Part shown: positions 7,562 to 13,138 of the stretch, piece after piece
Numbering within the stretch: the stretch's first letter is position 1
Layout: each line of letters opens with the position of its first letter
From: Clostridiales bacterium UBA1763
Lineage (GTDB): Bacteria > Bacillota > Clostridia > Oscillospirales > Oscillospiraceae
DNA length: 13,138 bases
Assembly (NCBI GenBank): GCA_002314685.1
Contig: DCHB01000011.1
Coordinates: forward strand, 1 to 13,138
Direction: 5' to 3'
Translations under genes and position numbers: made by a program
Notes under the pieces: model-generated
Told to the model about the DNA's origin: nothing
The model's input: only the letters and a program-made list of their open reading frames with translations
Database searches by the model: none

Positions 7562-8143
7562 ATGCCTATTATTGTTGATAAAGAAAAAATGCGCATGGAC
7601 ATCCTTCTGGCATTCCAGCGCTGTATAGAGAAAAAGCCGATTGACAAGATCTCACTGCGTGACATTGCCGCCGAGGCGGGTATGTCTCATCCCAAGCTGC
7701 TCAATTATTTTGAGAACAAGGATGAGCTGATTTTGTGCTATCTGAAGTACACAAAGGACTATATGTCACAGCACTGTATGACGTGGTTTATTACCCATAA
7801 CAGAAAGGATTATGAGTCAAACCTCGCATACATGAACGACTTTATGAGGTATGTTGCCGACGCACCCGAGGGCGAGCTGCGCCCGAATGCCACAACGCAG
7901 ACCTACGTGCTCGGGCATTACAGCAAAGAAATCGGTGAAATGGTGACTAATGAATTCCGCGAGTGGCGCGAGATAATGGAAAAGTGCCTCGTGGCGATTT
8001 ACGGCGAGGTGGTCGGCAAGCGAGAGGCAGAGGCGATGATGATTCTCATTGCGGGCACCTTTATCTGCAACTACAACCGCGCCTTGACGGGGGAAATTAA
8101 CGACAACATCATCGGATACCTCGGCAATCTGACAAAGTCATAG
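7562..8143 (+). CDS. TetR/AcrR family transcriptional regulator
   Basis: The 193-residue length is normal for TetR regulators. The N-terminal DNA-binding part (about residues 11-56) carries the typical helix-turn-helix KISLRDIAAEAGMSHPKLL, followed by NYFENKDEL. The rest is a helical ligand/dimer domain too variable to identify an inducer. There is no good Shine-Dalgarno before the ATG at 7562; ATG codons at 7589 and 7595 are alternatives but also lack one and would cut into the first helix. The gene heads a run of four + strand genes (48, 17 and 15 nt gaps) and is divergent from the PlsC-like gene. Both are candidate targets through the repeats at 7442-7476 and 7547-7559. Confidence 0.9.
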   Translation: MPIIVDKEKMRMDILLAFQRCIEKKPIDKISLRDIAAEAGMSHPKLLNYFENKDELILCYLKYTKDYMSQHCMTWFITHNRKDYESNLAYMNDFMRYVADAPEGELRPNATTQTYVLGHYSKEIGEMVTNEFREWREIMEKCLVAIYGEVVGKREAEAMMILIAGTFICNYNRALTGEINDNIIGYLGNLTKS

Positions 8144-8167
8144 CGTTGTCAAATACTTGGGAAAGGA

Positions 8168-8181
8168 CGCTTTCAAAAGCG
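8168..8181. promoter_or_regulatory. 14-nt palindrome between the TetR and DUF3592 genes
   Basis: CGCTTT (8168-8173) and AAAGCG (8176-8181) are exact inverted copies separated by CA, in the 48-nt gap. A purine-rich GGAAAGGA (8160-8166) lies just before it, too far (25 nt) from the ATG at 8192 unless the hairpin brings it closer. It could be an operator, an RNA hairpin tuning translation, or chance. Confidence 0.3.
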
Positions 8182-8191
8182 GTATGAGAGT

Positions 8192-9199
8192 ATGAGAATA
8201 AAAACTAAAGGCTTAGTTACAGTCGGACTTGTCCTGCGCTTTGCGTTTTTCCTTGTTATAGGACTCGCGCTGTTAGGTCTCGGCGGGCTGACGCTTTCGG
8301 CACAGTTCGGAGAGGATTACGAGAAAACAACTGCTGTCATTGAAGAAATCAATCCCGTTGGCGAGGGAGAGGTGCAGGTTATAGTCGCCTACACCATTGA
8401 CGGTGTGGATTATCATACCGAGCTGGGTTACTACTCAAGCGGTATGATGATCGGAGACGAAATCACAATCAAGTATTGCCCTAATGCTTCCTCGGACATT
8501 CGCGCGACATCTGTGGACCTCATCGGATATGTATTGGTCGCCGTCGGCGGCGTTTTGATATACATCGGAAGCCGAAGTTTTTCAAAGGGCTTGAAGCGCA
8601 GAAAAAAGGACAGAGAGCAGGAAAATTCATTCAGCGAGATGAACAGAGATGTTCCGAAATCGGCGCGGATATTCCCCGACAACGAGGACGGCACGCTGTA
8701 CTACTTCCATTACGACAAGAGCTTTTCAAAGCAGGGACACGTCATGGAAAACAAGGACAGACAGGTGGTCTATGAGGGTGCCATTAAGCAGTTCAAGCTG
8801 ATAGGCGATTTTGAGATGGACTTTATAAATCACATCTCATGCCATACGCAGACGCACTTTATAGGTCACGCTGTTTCAACGGGTACATCTCACGTCACCA
8901 TAAGCGAGGGCTTTGACTATGATGGGCAGAATATTTGGGAGTATTTGCATGGGCGCGGAATAAGAGTCGATCCTATCCTCGACCGACGTTTAATGAGCGT
9001 CACCTTTGAGGTTACTCTGTGCGGAATGCCCTTTGCCCGTTTCGTTTCAAGCGGGACAAATCTTTACGGCGAGGAAAAGGCGGGCTTGGCGAAGGTCGCA
9101 AATCTGAGTGCCCCCGGACTTTTCCGCATCTATTCCTTCGGGGACGACCTTGACCTTCTGTTCTTAATCGGCGTTGCAATAGCAAGAAGCAGTACATAA
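8192..9199 (+). CDS. DUF3592 membrane protein with a large C-terminal domain
   Basis: The 335-residue protein begins with a membrane segment at about residues 12-34. A DUF3592-type extracytoplasmic region of about 70 residues follows (YEKTTAVIEEI ... VAYTIDGVDYHTEL ... GDEITIKYCPNASSDIR), then a second membrane segment at about 109-128 and a basic stop-transfer stretch (KGLKRRKKDRE). The remaining ~200 residues should be cytoplasmic. They alternate in a beta-rich pattern (FDYDGQNIWEYLHGRGIRV, GLFRIYSFGDDLDLLFLIGVAIAR) that recalls tubby/LURP-one-like barrels; that is a weak guess. No enzyme motif is seen. The start at 8192 lacks a well-spaced Shine-Dalgarno site; ATG at 8184 is in another frame. 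It is followed 17 nt later by a second, shorter DUF3592 protein, a probable partner or duplicate of its N-terminal half. Confidence 0.82.
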   Translation: MRIKTKGLVTVGLVLRFAFFLVIGLALLGLGGLTLSAQFGEDYEKTTAVIEEINPVGEGEVQVIVAYTIDGVDYHTELGYYSSGMMIGDEITIKYCPNASSDIRATSVDLIGYVLVAVGGVLIYIGSRSFSKGLKRRKKDREQENSFSEMNRDVPKSARIFPDNEDGTLYYFHYDKSFSKQGHVMENKDRQVVYEGAIKQFKLIGDFEMDFINHISCHTQTHFIGHAVSTGTSHVTISEGFDYDGQNIWEYLHGRGIRVDPILDRRLMSVTFEVTLCGMPFARFVSSGTNLYGEEKAGLAKVANLSAPGLFRIYSFGDDLDLLFLIGVAIARSST

Positions 9200-9216
9200 G
9201 ACTAAAGAGGTGGATT

Positions 9217-9657
9217 ATGAAAAACATTTCAAGACAGACAAAGATTATCATTGTAATTGTGCTTTTAATCGGCGCATTGGCGGCATATATGACCTCGGAG
9301 GCAATTAAGTATAAAAACGAGCCGAAGGCTATCGTTTCCGCTACCATAAGTGCTATGGAGGAGTACAGCCGCAGTAATGACGGACACACGGAAAGAGGCT
9401 ATGACTTGTTTGTCGATTACGAGTACGACGGCAAAACCTATGAGCATATTTCATATACGAGCGTTAGTCTCTCCACGGAGCTCAGCATCGGAGATACTCT
9501 TGAGCTGGAGGTCTATGTGCGCAATCCCGCAAGCATTGCGCAGGATGCTCAGGGCTTCGCCGTTTATACATGGGCACTGTTTGCGGCGGGTATTGCTTTT
9601 GCCGCAGTGCGTGTAAAAAATGACATTAAGATTGCCGAAAAAAACGAAGATTGGTAA
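9217..9657 (+). CDS. Small DUF3592 family membrane protein
   Basis: The 146-residue protein has one membrane helix at about residues 8-28, an extracytoplasmic domain with the DUF3592 pattern (YDLFVDYEYDGKTYEH ... IGDTLELEVYVRNPASIA), a second helix at about 112-131 and a short charged tail (KNDIKIAEKNEDW). It has the same layout as the N-terminal half of the preceding protein without the cytoplasmic domain, so the two look like tandem paralogues. AGAGG (9206-9210) stands 6 nt before the ATG. The family has no established biochemical role. The placement between another DUF3592 protein and a PLP enzyme indicates co-transcription but does not reveal its job. Confidence 0.82.
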   Translation: MKNISRQTKIIIVIVLLIGALAAYMTSEAIKYKNEPKAIVSATISAMEEYSRSNDGHTERGYDLFVDYEYDGKTYEHISYTSVSLSTELSIGDTLELEVYVRNPASIAQDAQGFAVYTWALFAAGIAFAAVRVKNDIKIAEKNEDW

Positions 9658-9672
9658 GCAGGAGTATTTGCT

Positions 9673-10860
9673 ATGGGAAGCTTGAAATTAGACACTCTGC
9701 ATAACAGAAAAGGAACCGATTGTGTAAAGTGGGACCATATGGACTTTGTGGACAGTCGAGTATCCGATACCGCTTTACCCCTCTGGCTTTCGGACATGGA
9801 ATTCAAGGTCGCTGACGAAATAACCGAGGCTTTGATAAAAAGAGTCGAGCACGGATTTCTCGGACATTCTATGCCCGGTGAGAGCTATTTTCAGGCTGTC
9901 CAGGGCTGGTATAAGCGCAGATTTAACTGGACGATTGATAAGGATTCAATCTTTTATTCGCCGGGCGTCCTTCCTGCCCTCGGTTTTGTTATAAGAGGCT
10001 TCACAAAAGAAGGGAACGGCATCATTATTCAAGAGCCTGTTTTTTATCCTTTTGCTGAGTTGATTGAGGGAAACAACAGAAAAGTTGTAAACAATCAACT
10101 GATCAACAACGATGAGAATTACAGCATTGATTTTGAAGATTTAGAAAGAAAAGTCAAGGACCCCAACAACACAATGATGATCCTGTGCACACCTCACAAC
10201 CCCGTTGGCAGGGTGTGGACAAAAGATGAGCTTGTGAAGGTCGTTGAGCTGTGCCGAGAAAACGATGTTCTTATTTTTTCCGACGAGCTGCATTGTGATG
10301 CAACACGCGCAGGTGTGACACATATTCCGACAAAGACAATCACAGATTACAACAAAATCATTACGGCGGTCGCATTGGGAAAAACCTTCAATGTCGGCGG
10401 CGTCCCGATTTCTCAAATCATTATTGACGACGAAGAGCTGAGAACGATATGGTACAAGGAAACGCGCCTTAAGCATTACATCAGCTTTGCTCCGCCCTTG
10501 GATATGGTGTTAACGGAAATCGCCTACAACAAGTGCGAATACTGGGTTGATGAGGTAATGGAATACATCGAGGATAACTACGATTTTTTGGTAGCTTATC
10601 TAAAGGAGCATCTTCCCGAAACGAAATATAAAAAGCCCGAAGGAACATTTTTGGCTTGGATAAACTTCGGCGCCTATGCTGATTACGAGAAGCTTTTTGA
10701 ATTGCTGATAACGAAATATGATGTTTTGATTGAGAACGGTCGCGTGTTCGGAGAATCAGGCGCGGGATATTTCAGAATGACAGTTGCTTGTCCGAGAAGC
10801 TTTCTTAAGGAAGGTCTTGACAGAATTGTGGAAGCAATTCACGAGCTTGAAAGCAACTAA
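9673..10860 (+). CDS. PLP-dependent aminotransferase/C-S lyase, MalY/PatB type (cystathionine beta-lyase-like)
   Basis: The 395-residue protein is a fold-type I PLP enzyme of full normal length. Recognisable points are the N-terminal CVKWD and LPLWLSDMEF of MalY/PatB proteins, the cofactor-stacking region EPVFYPF (Tyr125), CTPHNPVGR with Asn176, SDELHCD with Asp204 (pyridine nitrogen contact), the Schiff-base lysine Lys237 in ALGKTFN, and the carboxylate-binding Arg368 in YFRMTVACPR. Members usually cleave cystathionine or cysteine to pyruvate, ammonia and a thiol, and some are aminotransferases. The lysine is preceded by Gly where family members usually have Ser, a small deviation. GGAG (9661-9664) lies 8 nt before the ATG. 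It is the last gene of the TetR-DUF3592-DUF3592 run, followed by a clear terminator. Confidence 0.9.
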   Translation: MGSLKLDTLHNRKGTDCVKWDHMDFVDSRVSDTALPLWLSDMEFKVADEITEALIKRVEHGFLGHSMPGESYFQAVQGWYKRRFNWTIDKDSIFYSPGVLPALGFVIRGFTKEGNGIIIQEPVFYPFAELIEGNNRKVVNNQLINNDENYSIDFEDLERKVKDPNNTMMILCTPHNPVGRVWTKDELVKVVELCRENDVLIFSDELHCDATRAGVTHIPTKTITDYNKIITAVALGKTFNVGGVPISQIIIDDEELRTIWYKETRLKHYISFAPPLDMVLTEIAYNKCEYWVDEVMEYIEDNYDFLVAYLKEHLPETKYKKPEGTFLAWINFGAYADYEKLFELLITKYDVLIENGRVFGESGAGYFRMTVACPRSFLKEGLDRIVEAIHELESN

Positions 10861-10867
10861 ACAACAT

Positions 10868-10901
10868 AAATGCACCCTCTAACCAAACAGAGGGTGCATT
10901 T
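10868..10901 (+). terminator. Intrinsic terminator after the MalY/PatB-type gene
   Basis: Perfect 13-nt arms (10868-10880 and 10889-10901, core TGCACCCTCT/AGAGGGTGCA) enclose an 8-nt loop AACCAAAC, with the 3' arm ending in TTTT. It begins 8 nt after the stop codon at 10860 and closes the four-gene run. Confidence 0.88.
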
Positions 10902-10931
10902 TAAGAAAAATATTCTGTGCTCATAACAGGC

Positions 10932-11026
10932 TTGGAAGCCTATAAACAGTTCACCGATTCGTTGGAAGGAATATAACAATTCCAACCGATTATTTTAATT
11001 GTGCTATACATTTTATAGCAAAGGAG
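10932..11026 (+). promoter_or_regulatory. Structured leader/operator region of the DMT transporter
   Basis: Three copies of TTGGAA occur: direct at 10932 and 10962 (30 bp apart) and inverted at 10980. The last two form GTTGGAA-12 nt-TTCCAAC (10961-10986) around a possible -10 box TATAAC (10972-10977), with TTCACC (10950-10955) as a weak -35. Further down, TGCTATA-CATTT-TATAGCA (11002-11020) is a perfect 7-bp inverted repeat ending against the ribosome-binding site AAAGGAG (11020-11026); TGCTATACA could also be an extended -10. The pattern suggests regulated expression by an unidentified DNA-binding protein or RNA hairpin. Confidence 0.4.
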
Positions 11027-11046
11027 TGTTCGAGCTCGGTTGTTAA

Positions 11047-11967
11047 ATGAGCCGGGTAAGAAATGAGTTCGATATGGGAGTAAACACAATAGAAACAGGC
11101 AGAAAGAGAACACTTCGCTATGTAGGCTTTGTTCTGATTCAAAGCCTTGTATATGGCTTTGGAAACCCGCTGACCAAAGTAGCCTACGAGAGTCTTACCC
11201 CCTTTTGGTTATTGGCAGTTCGCTTTGCGCTGGCCGCTGCCCTGTTTGCGGTCTTCAAGTGGCAGGATATTTTTGACGCACTGAAAAAATTCTCTGTAAA
11301 GGTCTGGCTTCCTTCTGCAATTTGCGGAACGGCAGCTTATATTTCTATCAATCTTGCACTAAACCTTACATCTGCAACCAATGTGGGATTTCTGATGTCC
11401 TTGCCCGTTCTTTTCACACCAATCCTCGGGGCAATTGTGCTTCGCAAAAAATATGTAGTCAAACACTTGCCTTTGCAGCTTCTGGCGGTTATAGGTCTAT
11501 ACTTCCTCTGCTGCAATGGAGGACGTTTTTCTTTCAGTGCAGGTGATGTGCTGGCACTCCTCAGCGCCATTTTCCTCGCAGGTATGCTGGTCTTCGGAGA
11601 AACTGCTGTTGCAGACATGGACCCTGTCGTTTTTACAGCACTTCAAGCGGGAACAACTGCGGTTATCAGCCTTTTGTGCGCCTTGATTTTTGAGGATGCA
11701 GGCGTCTTTTCGTCTGTGAAGCCCGCAGCGTGGGCTGTCGTGGCCTATCTCGCTATCACCTGCACCATTTTGGCTTATCTGCTGCAGAACATCGCAATTA
11801 AGCATCTGAGCTCTCGCACAGTATCAATGTTTCAGTGCACACAACCAATTCTTACAGCTGCGGCATCCTTCCTTCTCCTCCGCGAAACCCTTTCAGGCGT
11901 GGGGCTTCTCGGCGCAGTTATCATTGTAGCTGCTGTTCTTCTGGACACGCGTGTTTCGCAGGAATAA
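11047..11967 (+). CDS. EamA/DMT-superfamily transporter (ten-helix permease)
   Basis: The 306-residue protein has about ten predicted membrane helices arranged as two EamA halves, the usual length and layout of drug/metabolite transporters. The first half begins YVGFVLIQSLVYGFGNPLTKVAYESLTPFWLLAVRF, cut here as VYGFGNPLTKVA and TPFWLLAVRF, with conserved motifs typical of the family. The second half ends SMFQCTQPILTAAASFLLLRETLS, seen as TQPILTAAASFLLLRE. It likely exports an amino acid or other small metabolite, but the substrate cannot be read from sequence. An in-frame TAA (11044-11046) directly precedes the ATG, so no longer start exists. The only good ribosome-binding site (11022-11026) is 20 nt away, unusually far. 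ATG 11074 is an alternative without a better site. Residues 1-20 are hydrophilic and may be a non-conserved extension. Confidence 0.87.
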   Translation: MSRVRNEFDMGVNTIETGRKRTLRYVGFVLIQSLVYGFGNPLTKVAYESLTPFWLLAVRFALAAALFAVFKWQDIFDALKKFSVKVWLPSAICGTAAYISINLALNLTSATNVGFLMSLPVLFTPILGAIVLRKKYVVKHLPLQLLAVIGLYFLCCNGGRFSFSAGDVLALLSAIFLAGMLVFGETAVADMDPVVFTALQAGTTAVISLLCALIFEDAGVFSSVKPAAWAVVAYLAITCTILAYLLQNIAIKHLSSRTVSMFQCTQPILTAAASFLLLRETLSGVGLLGAVIIVAAVLLDTRVSQE

Positions 11968-11968
11968 T

Positions 11969-12118
11969 ATTGGATTGATTTGCGGAATGAGTTGGGAGAT
12001 CACAATCCCGTATTACTCTATTATCAACGAATATGTGAAAGAAAAGCTCGGCGGTCTGCACAGTGCAAAAATTGTGCTTTTTAACGATTGCAAAGGCATT
12101 GGGTGCGTTTTGTATTAA
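11969..12118 (+). pseudogene. Remnant of an aspartate/glutamate racemase family gene
   Basis: Directly after the transporter stop codon the + strand reads IGLICGMSWEITIPYY (11969-12016), then INEYVKEKLGGLHSAKIVL. This matches the well-known N-terminal pattern of aspartate/glutamate racemases (GLIGGMSWEST, YY, IN, LGGLHSA), with Cys in place of the second Gly. The likeness stops at about 12082 and the frame ends at 12118, where a full gene would have about 230 codons. It lacks its own start region: the first Met in frame is 11987, inside the motif. The following stretch in another frame (12081-12128, LTIAKALGAFCIKIC) weakly recalls the later family segment before CTNTMH, as if the middle had been deleted. 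No catalytic cysteine remains in context, so the product cannot be active. Confidence 0.75.
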
Positions 12119-12135
12119 AATTTGCGTCTAATTAC

Positions 12136-12183
12136 AAAACTAATGCAGTGATTGATACAATTATCAATCACTGCATTAGTTTT
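12136..12183. terminator. Perfect 22-bp hairpin with T-run, probable bidirectional terminator
   Basis: The arms 12136-12157 and 12162-12183 are exact inverted copies (core CTAATGCAGTGATTGATA) around a CAAT loop, and the right arm runs into TTTTTT (12180-12185). It is a strong + strand terminator for the transporter transcript. On the - strand the stem is followed by TTTTGT, so it can also end the histidine kinase transcript, whose stop is at 12233. The stem is longer than usual for a terminator. Confidence 0.82.
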
Positions 12184-12232
12184 TTATGCCCACACAAGAG
12201 GTCATGGCGGGGCTTTGCGGCAAAATGCGAAG

Positions 12233-12955
12233 TTATCTCGGGAGAGTCACGGTGAAGGTGCTTCCCTCGCCGACAGCGCTTACAACGCTGACCTCTCCCC
12301 CGTGGAGTGCGACAATTTCCTTCACAAGCGCAAGCCCGAGCCCTGCTCCGCAGTTTTCTCCCCTTGAGTTGTCCGCCTGATAAAAGCGGTTCCATATATT
12401 ATCCATAGTTGCCTCGTCCATGCCGATACCGTCATCGGCAACAGAGATATAACAACCGCCGTCATCCTCGCCGAGGCACACGAGAATGTGCCCGTCATCT
12501 CGCCCGTATTTATAAGCGTTCTGGAGCAGATTGTGGATGACGCTTGACATCAGAGTCGGATTAAACCTTGCCTCAATGCCCTCGGGGATATTGAGCTCGA
12601 GGCTTATCCCGCGCGGCTCATCGCAGACAAATTCCTCACAGCAGGTTCTGACAAATCGGCTCAGCTCGGAACGGCTGAGAGGGTATCTGTCGGTGCCCTG
12701 CTGAAGCCTTGTTATGCTCAGAAGCTGATTTACAAGGGCACTCATCCTCTTGCTCTGCTCATCAATTATATTGATTGACTCAATAAAGTCCTCTCGGCTT
12801 GCATCCTTTCTCCGTGAGCGCTCACACTGCGCGTGGATGACGGTTATGGGCGTTCTCAGCTCGTGTGACGCATCGGAGGTAAACTGACGCTCCGAGTCAA
12901 AGGATTTTTCAAGTCGGTCAAACATACTGTCAAACGTGTTTGCCAGTGCCATCAT
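12233..12955 (-). CDS. Sensor histidine kinase, catalytic part (N-terminal half interrupted)
   Basis: From the first ATG the 240 residues contain the end of a HAMP linker, a HisKA dimerisation domain with the phospho-acceptor His31 in ASHELRTP, and a complete HATPase_c domain. The ATPase boxes are the N box HNLLQNAYKYG (about 141-151), the G1 box DDGIGM (174-179), the F box region IWNRFYQAD (187-195) and the G2 box GAGLGL (203-208), ending GSTFTVTLPR. These are all residues needed for autophosphorylation, so this is an orthodox class I kinase of the OmpR-partner style. The ATG at 12955 has no ribosome-binding site and lies inside the HAMP region, so it is unlikely to be the natural start; see the adjacent entry. 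No response regulator is visible, and it would be expected beyond the window edge. Confidence 0.85.
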   Translation of the reverse strand: MMALANTFDSMFDRLEKSFDSERQFTSDASHELRTPITVIHAQCERSRRKDASREDFIESINIIDEQSKRMSALVNQLLSITRLQQGTDRYPLSRSELSRFVRTCCEEFVCDEPRGISLELNIPEGIEARFNPTLMSSVIHNLLQNAYKYGRDDGHILVCLGEDDGGCYISVADDGIGMDEATMDNIWNRFYQADNSRGENCGAGLGLALVKEIVALHGGEVSVVSAVGEGSTFTVTLPR

Positions 12956-13126
12956 TTCGGAGGGTGCTCTGCTCAGGTTTATTCTTGCGCTCAGGTCACT
13001 GCCCTCGGAGATGGAATCTGCCGCCTCGATAATCTTGTTTATGGGGTTAAAAACCTGCCGCGAGATAAGTGCGGCTCCGAAGATTGTTATTAAAAACAGA
13101 GCAGGGAGCAGAGTGTATGTTGACAG
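12956..13126 (-). pseudogene. In-frame continuation of the histidine kinase: TM2 and HAMP, cut by TGA at 13127-13129
   Basis: Reading back from 12955 in the same frame gives YTLLPALFLITIFGAALIS (a membrane helix), then RQVFNPINKIIEAADSISEG and SDLSARINLS, a typical second membrane helix plus HAMP domain (P of VFNPI conserved). The frame holds no ATG, GTG or TTG between 12955 and the TGA at 13129-13127. The kinase is therefore either disrupted by a nonsense or frameshift change or affected by a sequence error close to the window end. The remaining 9 bases are too few to decide. Confidence 0.7.
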
Positions 13127-13138
13127 TCACATGGAGAC

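Noticed and set aside
10900..11046. Possible riboswitch before the transporter
   Set aside because: Only short dyads are present; no conserved core of a known riboswitch class could be recognised, and there is no terminator/antiterminator pair before the start codon.
12152..12380. Small + strand frames opposite the end of the histidine kinase gene
   Set aside because: They are antisense to the well-conserved HATPase domain and start inside the terminator hairpin; no family features are seen.

Overview
The window looks like chromosomal DNA of a gut-type Clostridia species (Bacillota), most likely Oscillospirales/Ruminococcaceae. This rests on strong GGAGG ribosome-binding sites, moderate GC, a large papain/InlB/BIG2 surface protein and DUF3592 proteins. 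The lineage is inferred from style, not from a marker gene. No rRNA, tRNA, CRISPR array, insertion sequence or phage gene was seen.

Layout. (1) 1-4290, +: the 3' part of a very large secreted protein. It has GLUG-like sequence, a complete papain-family peptidase domain, a lectin-like domain, FN3, an InlB-type B-repeat, a CUB-like domain, six tandem 69-residue repeats and two BIG2-like domains. It converges on the next block across a hairpin-rich terminator region (4298-4398). (2) 5948-4418, -: a seven-helix membrane protein of unknown function followed by an MBL-fold hydrolase of the COG1237 type, probably one transcript from a good promoter at 5989-6017. (3) 7375-6041, -: a PlsC-like acyltransferase carrying a four-cysteine zinc ribbon and an unassigned C-terminal region. 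It is divergent from (4) 7562-10860, +: a TetR regulator, two DUF3592 membrane proteins and a MalY/PatB-type PLP enzyme, closely spaced and closed by an intrinsic terminator (10868-10901). The 180-bp divergent region holds a 12-bp inverted repeat and a 13-bp palindrome that are candidate TetR operators. (5) 11047-11967, +: a ten-helix EamA/DMT transporter behind an unusually structured leader. A decayed fragment of an aspartate/glutamate racemase starts directly after its stop codon, followed by a perfect 22-bp hairpin terminator. (6) 12955-12233, -: the catalytic half of a sensor histidine kinase. Its HAMP and transmembrane part is still readable upstream in the same frame, but that part has no start codon and is cut by an in-frame TGA at 13127-13129.

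How the parts fit. The TetR gene probably controls itself and possibly the divergent acyltransferase. The DUF3592 pair and the PLP lyase are likely co-transcribed with it, which suggests a small envelope/lipid and sulfur-amino-acid module of unknown purpose. The clearest anomalies are the repeat-rich protease, the zinc-ribbon acyltransferase, the racemase remnant and the interrupted kinase. I found no clearly new multi-gene system. The four-gene TetR operon with the divergent acyltransferase is the best candidate for one.
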